Positions 1-9,770 are shown, counted from the stretch's first letter. The stretch: DNA of 52,001 nucleotides from CAYLPT01 sp964385645 (GCA_964385645.1 CAYLPT010000139.1:1-52001), one strand, 5' to 3'. Program-made: numbers and translations. Notes: generated by a model not told the origin, from the letters alone.

Positions 1-492
1 CATCCCACCACCGCCTGCCCCCATGCCGCCGCGCATGCCCGCGCCCGCGCCACCGCGCGCACCGGCGCCGGCCGCGCCCGGCTGCGCGGCTCGTCCGCGC
101 TGCTCTCGCGCGCGCTCCCGCATCTCCCTGGTGCGCCTGACTTGGGCGGGCAGGAGGCGCAGGTCGAGGTAGCCGTGGCCGGACTGGAGGAACTCCTCGA
201 TCTCGACGGGACGGTTCAGGTGCAGCACGATCCCCTGGTAGGGCCCTTGCGAGGTGACCTTGAGGACCTCGGGGCCGATGTAGGACTGCTCGTGGACCGA
301 CTCGGCCTTGCCGCTGCCCCAGGGGGTGACCGTGATGCCGCCCGAGTCGCGCGCAAGATCACCCTCATAGATGATCTGCACCTTGTCCGGGCCCACCAGC
401 GAGGCAAGCTGGGCCTGCCCCACTGCGGCGCCGAGGGCCGCCAGCGCGGCGAGCGCGGCGCCCGCCAGCAATACGACGCTGATGCGTGACAT
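1..492 (-). CDS. Secreted protein of unknown function (C-terminus beyond window edge)
   Basis: Open frame of 164 codons running off the left edge, starting at ATG 490-492 behind a purine-rich site (AAGGTGGAG). The product begins with a signal peptide: a short basic start, a hydrophobic run rich in Leu and Ala, and probable cleavage after the AVGQA region near residue 27. About 95 residues follow with a beta-rich look (VGPDKVQIIYEGDL, ITVTPWGSGK, YIGPEVLKVTSQGPYQGIVL, HLNRPVEIEEF). A charged Arg/Glu stretch then leads into a Gly/Ala/Arg/Met low-complexity tail that continues past the edge. I do not recognise a named family; a secreted beta-sandwich domain is an inference from strand-like spacing. 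It is last in the murJ-lepA-hemW direction, 35 bases after hemW, so cotranscription is likely. Confidence 0.7.
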   Translation of the reverse strand, partial: MSRISVVLLAGAALAALAALGAAVGQAQLASLVGPDKVQIIYEGDLARDSGGITVTPWGSGKAESVHEQSYIGPEVLKVTSQGPYQGIVLHLNRPVEIEEFLQSGHGYLDLRLLPAQVRRTREMRERAREQRGRAAQPGAAGAGARGGAGAGMRGGMGAGGGGM

Positions 493-527
493 CGTCTCCA
501 CCTTCCCCCCAGCCCGCCCGTGGCGAG

Positions 528-1763
528 CTAGGCTGCAAACTGCGACAGGGCCTCGTCTGCGACGAGCCACTTGTCGCGCGGGATGCGCAGCCTGCCGTCG
601 GCCGACTGCAGCAACCCCTGCTCGCAGAGCTGCTCGATCTCCGCGCCGAACGCCTCACGGGGGCTCATGCCACACCGGGAGGCGACTTCCTCCTCGGCAA
701 CTCCCTCCGCCAGCCTCAGCCCCAGCATGAGCATCTCTCCCACCCGCCGGCGCCGGCCCAGCCCCTCCGCGACGGCTACCGGCAACACGCCTCGCTCCAC
801 CCACTGAGTATAGACCGCGGCCGACTCCCAGTTGTTCCAGCGCAGCCCCCGCCGGTATGTGTGGGCAGCGGCCCCCAGCCCCAGGTATTCGCCACAGGTC
901 CAGTATCCCCTGTTGTGGCGGCACTGCCGCCCAGGCCGGGCGTAGTTGGAGATCTCGTAGTGCTCATAGCCCTCTTGCTCGAGGGTCTGGGCCGCCAGGG
1001 CGTACATGGCGGCGTACAGATCCTCGTCGGCCGGGGCGGCGCGTCGCGCCGCCACCTCCTCGGCGAGGGGGGTCCCTGGCTCGATGGTGAGCCCGTAGGC
1101 GGAGACGTGCTCCGGCTCGCAGGCGAGGACCGCCTCGAGGGTGTCCTGCCACTGATGGAGACTCTGGCCGGGTGCGCCATAGATGAGGTCGAGGCTCAGG
1201 TTCTGGCAGCCGGCCTCCCGGATCGCCGATACGGCCTGTCGCGCCTGCTCGGCCGTGTGGGCGCGCCCGAGCGCGCGCAGCACCTCGTCCGAGAAGGACT
1301 GCACGCCAAGGCTGACGCGGTTCACCCCGGCCGCCAGCAGCCGGGCGATATCCTCCTCCGCGACGGTTCCCGGGTTGGCCTCGACGGTGGCCTCGACCTC
1401 CTCCGCCCAGGTGAGGCGGCGACGGAGCCGCGCGACGAGGTCGCAGAGCCACGCCGCCGGGAGCACGGTGGGCGTACCGCCTCCAATGTAGAGGGTGGCC
1501 ACCCGGGCGCCCGCGAACTCAGGCGAGGCGGCGCGCAGGTCGAGCTCGACACCCACGGCCTCCAGGTAGCGCCTGGCGGCGGGCAGCCCGCCGGCCGCCT
1601 GCAGGGGCTCGGAGGCGAAGTCGCAGTAGGGGCACTTGCTCAGGCAGAAGGGGAGGTGGAGGTAGACGCCGAGGCCAGCTGCCTGGCCTCTGTCAGCCCG
1701 CCCCTTACCCCGCGGCTCACTCCGCGATCTTGAGGACGGAGAGGAAGGCCTCCTGCGGGACAT
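528..1763 (-). CDS. hemW: HemW-type radical SAM protein (heme chaperone, HemN-like)
   Basis: 411 residues. The radical SAM cluster motif CLSKCPYCDF (Cys40, Cys44, Cys47) follows VYLHLPF, as in HemW, where F replaces the fourth Cys of true coproporphyrinogen oxidase HemN. The GGGTPT motif (SAM region) lies near residue 95, and the HNRGYW motif typical of HemW is near residue 275. The family transfers heme to target enzymes and is often misnamed coproporphyrinogen III oxidase. The only usable start is ATG 1761-1763, which overlaps the 3' end of lepA by 47 bases. No ATG, GTG or TTG lies in frame between the lepA stop and the SAM motif, so the first 30 or so residues look like a byproduct of overlap coding. 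The lepA-hemW adjacency is common in bacteria. Translation is probably coupled to lepA. Confidence 0.9.
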   Translation of the reverse strand: MSRRRPSSPSSRSRSEPRGKGRADRGQAAGLGVYLHLPFCLSKCPYCDFASEPLQAAGGLPAARRYLEAVGVELDLRAASPEFAGARVATLYIGGGTPTVLPAAWLCDLVARLRRRLTWAEEVEATVEANPGTVAEEDIARLLAAGVNRVSLGVQSFSDEVLRALGRAHTAEQARQAVSAIREAGCQNLSLDLIYGAPGQSLHQWQDTLEAVLACEPEHVSAYGLTIEPGTPLAEEVAARRAAPADEDLYAAMYALAAQTLEQEGYEHYEISNYARPGRQCRHNRGYWTCGEYLGLGAAAHTYRRGLRWNNWESAAVYTQWVERGVLPVAVAEGLGRRRRVGEMLMLGLRLAEGVAEEEVASRCGMSPREAFGAEIEQLCEQGLLQSADGRLRIPRDKWLVADEALSQFAA

Positions 1764-3525
1764 TGACCTTGCCGATCTGGCGCATGCGTTTCTTGCCGGC
1801 CTTCTGCCTCTCGAGCAGCTTGCGCTTCCGGGTCACGTCTCCGCCATAGCACTTCGCGGTCACGTTCTTGCGCAGGGGCGCGATCCGCTCTGAGGCGATG
1901 ATCCGGGAGCCCAGCGCGGCCTGGAGGCGAATCTCGAACATCTGCCGCTTGAGGGCCTTGCGCAGGCGCTCCACGAGCAGCCGGCCCCGCCGCTGGGCCT
2001 CCGAGCGATGGGTGATCACCGACAGCGCGTCCACCGGGTCGCCGTTGATCATCACCTCCAGCTTCACCAGGTCGGACTCGCGGTGGCCGATGATCTCATA
2101 GTCGAGGGAGGCATAGCCGCGGCTGCGCGACTTGAGCTGGTCGAAGAAGTCGAGCAGGATCTCCGAGAGCGGCAGCACGTAGCTGATCACCACCCGGTCG
2201 GTGTGGGAGTGCTCCATGGAGTGGTACTCGCCCCGGCGGTCCTCGCAGAGCTCGATGCAAGGGCCGACGTGGGCCGCGGGGGTCATGATGGTGACCCGGA
2301 CGAAGGGCTCCTCGATGCGGGTGATGTGGTCCTGGGGAGGGAGCTTCGCGGGACTGTCCACCTCCAGGGTCTCGCCCTGCCGGGTGTGGACTCGGTAGAC
2401 GACGCTGGGGGCGGTGGCGATGAGGTCGAGGCCGTACTCGCGCTCGAGTCGCTCCTGGACGATCTCCATGTGCAGCAGGCCCAGGAAGCCGCAGCGGAAC
2501 CCGAAGCCCAGGGCGGCCGAGGTCTCGGGCTGATAGGAGAGCGCGGCGTCGTTGAGGCTGAGGCGCTCGAGCGCGCTGCGCAGCAGGGGGTAGTGCTCGT
2601 TCTCCGAGGGGTAGATGCCGCAGAAGACCACCGGCTTCGCGGGCCGGTAGCCGGGCAAGGGCCGGTCGGCCGGGCGGCTGGCGTCGGTGATGGTGTCTCC
2701 GACACGGGCCTGGCCGATGTCCTTGATGCCCGCGATCACGTAGCCGACGGAGCCCGCGGACAGCTCGTCAATGGGCTCGAGCCCGAGGCGGAAGATGCCC
2801 ACCTCCTGGACCTCGAAGCGCCGGCCGGTGGCCATCATCTGGATGGTCATGCCGGGGCGGAGGCGGCCGCTGCGGAGCCGCACATAGCAGACGATGCCGC
2901 GGTGGGGGTCGAAGTGGGAGTCAAAGATGAGCGCCTGGGTGGGGGCCTCGGGGTCGCCCTCCGGGGGAGGGATACGCTGGACGATGGCCTCAAGGACCTC
3001 CTCGACACCGGTGCCGAGCTTGGCGCTGGCGAGCACGGCCTGGTCGGCATCGAGGCCGACGATCTCCTCCAGCTCCACGCGGGCGCGCTCGACGGAGGCG
3101 TTGGGCAGGTCAATCTTGTTGATGACAGGGATGATCTCGAGTCCCTGGTCTATGGCGAGGTGTGCGTTGGCGACGGTCTGGGCCTCGACTCCCTGGGCGG
3201 CGTCCACAACGAGGACCGCGCCCTCGGCGGCGGCGAGGCTGCGGGAGACCTCGTAGGTGAAGTCCACGTGGCCCGGGGTGTCAATCAGGTTGAGGGTATA
3301 CTCCTGCCCGTCGCGGGCCCGGTAGGTGAGCCGGATGGCGCTGGCCTTGATGGTGATGCCGCGCTCGCGCTCGAGGTCCATCTGGTCGAGGACCTGCTCC
3401 CGCATCTCCCGCGCGCCGAGGGCGTGGGTGAGGTCGAGGATGCGGTCAGCGAGCGTAGACTTGCCGTGGTTGATGTGGGCGATGATGCAGAAGTTGCGTA
3501 TTCTCTCGCGGGGCGCGCTCGACAT
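1717..3525 (-). CDS. lepA: Elongation factor 4 (LepA), ribosome-associated GTPase
   Basis: 602 residues, full family length. GTPase motifs: G1 AHINHGKST (17-24), G3 DTPGHVDF, G4 NKIDLPNA near residue 135 and G5 SAK. The LepA-specific C-terminal domain with IGHRESDLVKLEVMINGD and KNVTAKCYGGD is intact. EF4 binds the ribosome during initiation or elongation and has been linked to back-translocation and 30S biogenesis. Residue 19 is Asn where nearly all translational GTPases have Asp (usual AHIDHGKST). The codon reads AAC unambiguously. ATG 3523-3525 lies 7 bases after the murJ stop, with a weak AGGA site, so the two genes form one transcript; hemW overlaps the 3' end. Confidence 0.97.
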   Translation of the reverse strand: MSSAPRERIRNFCIIAHINHGKSTLADRILDLTHALGAREMREQVLDQMDLERERGITIKASAIRLTYRARDGQEYTLNLIDTPGHVDFTYEVSRSLAAAEGAVLVVDAAQGVEAQTVANAHLAIDQGLEIIPVINKIDLPNASVERARVELEEIVGLDADQAVLASAKLGTGVEEVLEAIVQRIPPPEGDPEAPTQALIFDSHFDPHRGIVCYVRLRSGRLRPGMTIQMMATGRRFEVQEVGIFRLGLEPIDELSAGSVGYVIAGIKDIGQARVGDTITDASRPADRPLPGYRPAKPVVFCGIYPSENEHYPLLRSALERLSLNDAALSYQPETSAALGFGFRCGFLGLLHMEIVQERLEREYGLDLIATAPSVVYRVHTRQGETLEVDSPAKLPPQDHITRIEEPFVRVTIMTPAAHVGPCIELCEDRRGEYHSMEHSHTDRVVISYVLPLSEILLDFFDQLKSRSRGYASLDYEIIGHRESDLVKLEVMINGDPVDALSVITHRSEAQRRGRLLVERLRKALKRQMFEIRLQAALGSRIIASERIAPLRKNVTAKCYGGDVTRKRKLLERQKAGKKRMRQIGKVNVPQEAFLSVLKIAE

Positions 3526-3532
3526 GGTTTTC

Positions 3533-5209
3533 CTAGCTCACCGGCGCGGCCTGCTTCGCCGCAGGCCCACGCCGCAGAATGCTCACCAAGCTGCCCAGCT
3601 CCTCCGCGCCGAGCAGCCGCAGCGCCGCCACGTAGGCCAATCCCCCCGCGCCCAGGCTCAGCGTCACCTGCACCCCCACCGCCGAGATGGGCGCCGCTGC
3701 AGCGGGCCCCGCGCCCGCGGCATCAATGGGCGGCGCGGAGGCGAGGAACTCTGTCGCCGGCACGCCCAGCCAGCCGCCCGACCACCGCGATACCACCAGC
3801 GCCGCCGCGCCCAGCGCCACCGAGGCCGCCGCCACGCGCGCGAACGAGGAGGCGATGGCCCGTCCGTCCACCCCTCCCAGCCGACGCCGCAGGAGCTCGA
3901 ACATCACCACCAGGCCCAGGCTCGTGCCGACCGAGGTGGCGGCCGCGATGGCCGCGTACTGAAGGCGGGTGCGCATCAGCGCCACCGCCAGCGCCACGAT
4001 CACGACAGTATACCCGGCCCCAACCAGCGGCGGCACCCTCACCTCCCGCAGCGAGTAGAAGGCGCGGTTGACCAGCTGGAGCCCGGCCAGCCCGATCAGC
4101 GCGGCCGCGTAGAACACCAGGCAGAAGGTGGCCGCGCGCACCGCCGTCTCGCCGAACTCGCCGCTGCGCCACAGCAGCCTGACGATGGGGCCGGCCAGCA
4201 CGACCAGGGCGGCCGCGCTCGGCACCGACAGCAGGAACACGGCCCGCAGGGCGGCCGAGAAGGTGCGGCGGAACTCGGCCAGCTCGCCGGCGGCGACGCG
4301 CTCGGCCAGGGTGGGGAAGGCCGCTGTCGAGATGGCGACGCCGAATAGCCCCAGGGGGAGCACCACCAGGCGATTGGCGTAGCGCAGGCTCGTGACCCCC
4401 TGGGGGAAGTAGGAGCCGAAGAAGCTGGGCAGCCAGAGCAGGCAGATCTGAGTGAAGGCGAGCCCCGCCATGTAGGGCAGGAAGAGCCGGATGACGCTGC
4501 GCACCGTCGGGTCGCCGAGGTCCAGCGCGGGGCGGTAGCGGAAGCCGCGGGCGGCCAGTGATGGTCCCTGGACGACGACCAGCAGCGCGGCGCCGACCAC
4601 CACCCCGACCGACAGCACGACCAGGCCCGCCGGGTCGCCAGGGTAGCGGTTGACGGCCAGCCCCCCGAGCATGGCGCCGCCGATGATGCCGAAGTTGTAG
4701 ACCAGCCACGCGGCGGCCGGCGCCGTGAAGTGCTTGTGGGACTGGAGCAGGGCGGTGAAGAGCGCGCTGAGCACGGTGAAGATGACCATCGGCGAGATGA
4801 TGCGCACGTAGCTGGCGCACTCGGCGGCCGCCGCGGGGTCGCGGCGGATGAAGCCGGGCGCGACGAGCATCACCAGCACAGGGGCAAAGAGCGCGATCAG
4901 CGCCACCCCCGCCGCGGCCACCAGCGCCAGCAGCGTCACCAGCGTGTTGGCGGCCCGCCAGCTCCGCTCCTCGTCGCCGCCCCGCAGCAGCCCCGCGAAC
5001 ACCGGGATCACCGCCGCGCCGAGCGCACCGCCGGCGAGCAGGTAGTACAGCAGGTCCGGGACCATGAAGGCGGCCCAGTAGGCGTCGGTGTGCGAGGAGC
5101 TGCCCCAGAAGTGCCCGATGGCGCGGTCGCGCACCCACCCCAGCAGCCGGCTGAAGAGGGTGGCGACCATCATGATGGTCGCCCCCGTGACGATGCTCTG
5201 CTTCTTCAC
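3533..5209 (-). CDS. murJ: MurJ/MviN lipid II flippase
   Basis: 558 residues from GTG 5207-5209, with about 14 hydrophobic segments. Family hallmarks are the N-terminal FSRLLGWVRDRAIGHFWG, then TDAYWAAFMVPDLLYYLLAGGALGAAVIPVF, the charged RRDPAAAAECASYVRII loop and FCLVFYAAALIGLAGLQLVNRAFYSLRE. MurJ flips lipid II across the inner membrane for peptidoglycan synthesis. The start at GTG keeps the complete first helix; an upstream in-frame ATG at 5245 would put the promoter -10 inside the gene and is less likely. No ribosome-binding site precedes the GTG. A TATAAT box ends 6 bases upstream, so a leaderless mRNA is predicted. It is the first gene of a run with lepA, hemW and the secreted protein. 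A C-terminal tail of about 40 residues lacks recognised motifs. Confidence 0.93.
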   Translation of the reverse strand: MKKQSIVTGATIMMVATLFSRLLGWVRDRAIGHFWGSSSHTDAYWAAFMVPDLLYYLLAGGALGAAVIPVFAGLLRGGDEERSWRAANTLVTLLALVAAAGVALIALFAPVLVMLVAPGFIRRDPAAAAECASYVRIISPMVIFTVLSALFTALLQSHKHFTAPAAAWLVYNFGIIGGAMLGGLAVNRYPGDPAGLVVLSVGVVVGAALLVVVQGPSLAARGFRYRPALDLGDPTVRSVIRLFLPYMAGLAFTQICLLWLPSFFGSYFPQGVTSLRYANRLVVLPLGLFGVAISTAAFPTLAERVAAGELAEFRRTFSAALRAVFLLSVPSAAALVVLAGPIVRLLWRSGEFGETAVRAATFCLVFYAAALIGLAGLQLVNRAFYSLREVRVPPLVGAGYTVVIVALAVALMRTRLQYAAIAAATSVGTSLGLVVMFELLRRRLGGVDGRAIASSFARVAAASVALGAAALVVSRWSGGWLGVPATEFLASAPPIDAAGAGPAAAAPISAVGVQVTLSLGAGGLAYVAALRLLGAEELGSLVSILRRGPAAKQAAPVS

Positions 5210-5215
5210 AGCCGC

Positions 5216-5245
5216 ATTATAGCGACGGGGCCAACCCTCTGGCAA
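5216..5245 (-). promoter_or_regulatory. Promoter of murJ operon, predicted leaderless
   Basis: On the minus strand TTGCCA (5240-5245) and TATAAT (5216-5221) are 18 bases apart. The -10 ends 6 bases before the murJ GTG at 5209, so initiation at the usual distance falls on or next to the start codon. Confidence 0.65.
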
Positions 5246-5313
5246 GCGGGAAGGAGCCCAAGGGGCCGGCTCCGAAAGTGAGCGGGGCGGCGCGAGCGGT
5301 CGGGGAGGCCAAG

Positions 5314-6072
5314 GTGGTAAGGGTAATCCCGTGCCTGGACATCAAAGAGGGGCGGGTCGTCAAGGGGGTCCACTTCGTGGGCCTGAGGGACGCGGCCGAT
5401 CCGGTGGCGGCGGCCAGGGCATACTCCGAGGGCGGCGCGGACGAGATCGCCTTCCTCGACATCACGGCCACGGTCGAGGGGCGCCGGACGATGTTCGACG
5501 TCGTCGCGCGGGTGGCGGCGGTGGTGGAGGCGCCCCTCACCGTCGGTGGGGGGATCAGGTCCCTGGAGGATGTCGAGCAGGCGCTCAATGTAGGGGCGAG
5601 CAAGGTTTCGATTTCCAGCGCGGCATTCCGCGATCCGCAGCTCGTGCGCCGCGCGGCCGAGCGCTTCGGCTCGGCGCGGATCGTCGTCGCGATAGACGCG
5701 GATGCGAACCCAGCCCTGCCCTCCGGGCGGGAGGTGTACGTGGACGGCGGCAGGACGCCCACGGGCCGGGACGCAGTCGAGTTCGCGCGGGAGACGGCCG
5801 CCCTCGGGGCCGGGGAGCTACTGCCGACCAGCAAGGCGACCGATGGCACGACCGACGGGTATGACATCGCGCTGACTCGCGCCATCGCCGACGCTACCGG
5901 GCTGCCCGTGATCGCCAGCGGCGGCGCGGGCAAGCTGGAGCACTTCTACGAGGCCGTCGTCGAAGGACACGCCTCGGCCGTGCTGGCGGCCTCGGTATTC
6001 CACTTCGGCGCCCTCACCATACGGCAGGTGAAGGACTACCTGAGCTCCCGAGGCGTGGAGGTGAGGCGGTGA
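5314..6072 (+). CDS. hisF: Imidazole glycerol phosphate synthase subunit HisF
   Basis: 252 residues, matching the family length. HisF is the cyclase half of the HisFH enzyme, which converts PRFAR and ammonia to IGP and AICAR in histidine biosynthesis. Seen: IPCLDIKEGRVVKGVHF with catalytic Asp9, EIAFLDITAT, LTVGGGI phosphate site, VVAIDAD with the second catalytic Asp near 127, and ASGGAGKLEHF. The loop usually reading LTSIDRDGT is here PTSKATDGT: one Asp is lost but the DGT Asp is kept. GTG 5314 was chosen because GGGGAGG (5302-5308) lies 5 bases upstream and it gives the standard N-terminus; GTG 5278 would add 12 residues. No other his gene is nearby. Confidence 0.93.
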   Translation: MVRVIPCLDIKEGRVVKGVHFVGLRDAADPVAAARAYSEGGADEIAFLDITATVEGRRTMFDVVARVAAVVEAPLTVGGGIRSLEDVEQALNVGASKVSISSAAFRDPQLVRRAAERFGSARIVVAIDADANPALPSGREVYVDGGRTPTGRDAVEFARETAALGAGELLPTSKATDGTTDGYDIALTRAIADATGLPVIASGGAGKLEHFYEAVVEGHASAVLAASVFHFGALTIRQVKDYLSSRGVEVRR

Positions 6073-6076
6073 CGGG

Positions 6077-6100
6077 GCGGGCCGGCGCGGGCCGGCCCGC
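6077..6100 (+). terminator. GC-rich hairpin after hisF
   Basis: Perfect 10-base-pair inverted repeat: GCGGGCCGGC, loop GCGG, GCCGGCCCGC, starting 5 bases after the hisF stop. There is no T-tract, so intrinsic termination is not assured; it could instead be a pause or mRNA-stability hairpin ahead of the glycosidase gene. Confidence 0.45.
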
Positions 6101-6127
6101 GGAGTGCGACATGCCAGGAGGCCGACG

Positions 6128-8761
6128 ATGGGAAAGCGCTCACTCACACTCGTGGGGGCCGTGCTGATGGCCCTCGGCTCCTCGGGCGCGGCGCGCGCCG
6201 CCGAACCCTTCCCCTTCGTCATCCCGTGGGATGACGGCTCGCCGACGGTGGTGGACGTCTCGGCGCTCAACCCCGCGCCGCTGGACGACTCCCGCCGCAT
6301 CACCATCCGCGACGGCCGCTTCTACGACCAGACGGGCCGGCGGGTCCGCTTCCTGGGGGTGAACTTCTGCGCCGGGGGCTGCTTCCCGACCAAGGAGAAC
6401 GCGCAGATCGTCGCCCGGCGGCTCCGCAAGTACGGCGTCAACGCCGTCCGCCTCCACCACATGGACGCCTCCTGGGCCTCGCCCAACATCTTCTATATCG
6501 AGGGACACTCCTACGGTAAGCCGACCGACCGGCTCGACCCCGAGAGCCTGGACCGGCTAGACTACTTCATCTACCAGCTCAAGCGCAACGGCATCTACGT
6601 AGACATCAACCTCCACGTCTCCCGGGAGTTCATCGAGGCCGATGGGTTCCCGGACGCGGATCAGCTACCCTACGGCTCCAAGGTGGTGGGCTACTTCGTG
6701 CCTGACATGATCGCGCGCCAGAAGCAGTACGCCGAGCAGCTCCTCACCCACCGCAACCCCTACACCGGGAACCGCTATGTGGACGAGCCGGCGGTGGCCC
6801 TGATCGAGATCACCAACGAGCACTCGCTGCTCGCCTCCGCCCACGAGATCCCCCGGCTGCCCGAGTACTACCAGACCCTGCTCGGGGCCGGCTGGAACGA
6901 GTTCCTGCGGGAGCGGTACGGCTCGACCGAGCGACTGCTCGAGGCCTGGAACGCGGAGGCCATCCCCCTGGGGGACAACATCCTGCGCAACCCGCGCTTG
7001 CTGGACGGCACCACGGCCTGGTCCCTGGAGACCCATGCGGCCACCTCCGCCCGCATGACGGCCGAGGAGGTCAGCGGCGCCGGCGATCTGCCGCCGGGGC
7101 GCGCGCTGCGCCTGTCGGAGCTGCAGATCGGCGACACCGACTGGCACCTTCAGCTCCATCAGACCGGCCTCGACTTCGAGCCCGGCCGGCTCTACACGGT
7201 CTCCTTCGCCGCCCGCTCGCCGGCCCAGCGGTGGATTCACCTCAACGCGCGGCTGGACCATGCGCCCTGGACCGTCATCGGGCTCGACACCCAGGTACGG
7301 CTGGTGCCGGAGTGGCGGCGGTACCAGTTCAGTTTCACGGCACGCGGAAGCGTCCCCGGCCGGAACCGCCTCTCCTTCGTGCTCGGCGGAGACGAGGGCG
7401 AGGTCTGGCTCGCCGATCTGTCGGTGCGGCCGGGCGGAGGAGCGGTGGAGCTGGCGGCGGGGGAGTCGCTGGAGGCGGGGACAATTCCACTGGCTGAGCT
7501 GGCCGCCACCCCGCAGGGGCGCGACTATGCGGAGTATCTGATCGAGGTCGAGCGCCAGTTCACCCGGGAGATGCACGACTTCATCAAGGACACCCTGGGC
7601 GCGCAGGCGCCGGTGACCTGCACGCAGGCCAGCTATGGAGGCGTCGGAGGGCTGTGGCGGGAGGCGCAGCTCGACTGGGTGGACATGCACTCCTACTGGC
7701 AGCACCCCTGGTTCCCGAACCGCCCGTGGGACAGCAACGATTACCGCATCGGCAACACCGCGATGGTGCGTGACCCACACGGCGGCACGCTGGACGGGCT
7801 GGCGATGTATCGCGCGGCGGGCAAGCCATTCACCGTCTCGGAGTACGACCACCCGGCGCCCAGCGAGTACGCGGCCGAGTCGGTCCCGATGATCTTCAGC
7901 TTCGCCGCCTGGCAGGACTGGGACGGCGTCTTCCTCTTCGACTACCACGGCGATGACACCGGCTGGGACCGAGACCGCATCGCCGGCTTCTTCGACCACG
8001 CGGCCCACCCGGGCAAGCACGCCTTCTTCCCCGCGGCGGCCCAGATGTTCCTGCGCGGCTGCGTCGCGCCCGCGCCCGAAGTGCAGACGCTGCTGGTGCC
8101 CGAGGGCCGGGTCGCGGAGCTGACGGCGGAGAGGGCCGGCCAGTTCTGGGAGCGCGCGGCGGAGAGCGGGGAGACGGTGTCGCGGCGGGACCTGGTGGCG
8201 CGGCGAAGCGCGGTGCGCTTCGTGCCCGGCGACGGGCCGGTGGCCCTGGAGCGCACGCGGGAGCCTGCGGAGCCCGAGACCGAGCTGCGCTGGCAGGCGC
8301 AGGATCCGACGGCCGCGCTCTACACGGTGGATTCGCCCTGCGCGAAGGCGGTGGTGGGATTCCTGGGCGGCCGGTCGGTGGCGTTGGAGGGGCTCACCGT
8401 GGCGATGGAGCCGACAGAGCGGGGGTTCGTCTCGCTGACCCTGACGAGCATGGACGGGCGCCCGGCGGCGGAGTCGGAGTCGCTGCTGCTGACCGTCGTG
8501 GACAAGGTCGAGAACCCGGGGCTGGAGTGGAACGAGGAGCGCACCTTCGCCCGCAACTCCTGGGCCCAGGGGCCGACGATGGCCTACGGCGTCCCTGTGA
8601 CCATCACCCTCGAGACCCGCCTGTCGGCCGCCGAGGTGTGGGCCCTCGACGCCGCCGGGGCGCGCCGGGAGCGCGTGGCGTCCGAGCTGTCGGAGGGCCG
8701 GCTGCGCTTCCGCGCTGGGCCGGAGCACCAGACCCTGTGGTTCGAGATCGCGGGGCGGTGA
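6128..8761 (+). CDS. Secreted clan GH-A glycoside hydrolase with inserted carbohydrate-binding-like domain
   Basis: 877 residues from ATG 6128, placed 6 bases after a perfect AGGAGG. A signal peptide (KRSLTLVGAVLMALGSSG, cleavage after AARA) targets export. A TIM-barrel start follows: RFLGVNFCAGGCFP, YGVNAVRLHHMD and GIYVDINLHVS. ITNEHSLL at about Glu231 is the acid/base candidate, and VSEYDHP at about Glu572 is the nucleophile candidate. Between them, residues about 300-440 form a beta-sandwich insertion resembling CBM4/9 (LEPGRLYTVSFAARS-like pattern, VWLADLSVRPG). The rest (about 650-877) is beta-rich. Family within GH-A (GH5-like or related) cannot be assigned by eye, nor can the substrate. 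It probably acts on plant or microbial polysaccharide outside the cytoplasm. cysK follows after 28 bases. Confidence 0.85.
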   Translation: MGKRSLTLVGAVLMALGSSGAARAAEPFPFVIPWDDGSPTVVDVSALNPAPLDDSRRITIRDGRFYDQTGRRVRFLGVNFCAGGCFPTKENAQIVARRLRKYGVNAVRLHHMDASWASPNIFYIEGHSYGKPTDRLDPESLDRLDYFIYQLKRNGIYVDINLHVSREFIEADGFPDADQLPYGSKVVGYFVPDMIARQKQYAEQLLTHRNPYTGNRYVDEPAVALIEITNEHSLLASAHEIPRLPEYYQTLLGAGWNEFLRERYGSTERLLEAWNAEAIPLGDNILRNPRLLDGTTAWSLETHAATSARMTAEEVSGAGDLPPGRALRLSELQIGDTDWHLQLHQTGLDFEPGRLYTVSFAARSPAQRWIHLNARLDHAPWTVIGLDTQVRLVPEWRRYQFSFTARGSVPGRNRLSFVLGGDEGEVWLADLSVRPGGGAVELAAGESLEAGTIPLAELAATPQGRDYAEYLIEVERQFTREMHDFIKDTLGAQAPVTCTQASYGGVGGLWREAQLDWVDMHSYWQHPWFPNRPWDSNDYRIGNTAMVRDPHGGTLDGLAMYRAAGKPFTVSEYDHPAPSEYAAESVPMIFSFAAWQDWDGVFLFDYHGDDTGWDRDRIAGFFDHAAHPGKHAFFPAAAQMFLRGCVAPAPEVQTLLVPEGRVAELTAERAGQFWERAAESGETVSRRDLVARRSAVRFVPGDGPVALERTREPAEPETELRWQAQDPTAALYTVDSPCAKAVVGFLGGRSVALEGLTVAMEPTERGFVSLTLTSMDGRPAAESESLLLTVVDKVENPGLEWNEERTFARNSWAQGPTMAYGVPVTITLETRLSAAEVWALDAAGARRERVASELSEGRLRFRAGPEHQTLWFEIAGR

Positions 8762-8789
8762 CGCGCGCGGCCCCGGGGCGAGAGAGGTC

Positions 8790-9683
<894 letters not shown>

Positions 9684-9710
9684 CGTGCCTGCGCCGAGGC
9701 CGAGAGACCT

Positions 9711-9740
9711 CAGGACAGGCGCCTGTCTCCTGCCCTACGA
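9711..9740 (+). repeat. 3'-end stem-loop element, copy A
   Basis: Contains the 14-base palindrome GACAGGCGCCTGTC (9714-9727), followed by TCCTGCCCTAC. Shares GTCTCCTGCCC with copies C and, less closely, D. It lies 28 bases after the cysK stop, oriented with cysK. A partial echo (GACAGAGACAGGCG) follows at 9742-9757. Confidence 0.5.
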
Positions 9741-9770
9741 AGGACAGAGACAGGCGAAGGGAGCGATGGT

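Noticed and set aside
528..1763. Coproporphyrinogen III oxidase HemN
   Set aside because: The fourth motif residue is Phe (CPYCDF) and HNRGYW is present, both HemW features.
2008..4071. 687-codon plus-strand frame opposite lepA and murJ
   Set aside because: Mirror of the lepA codon pattern running into low-complexity Pro/Arg sequence.
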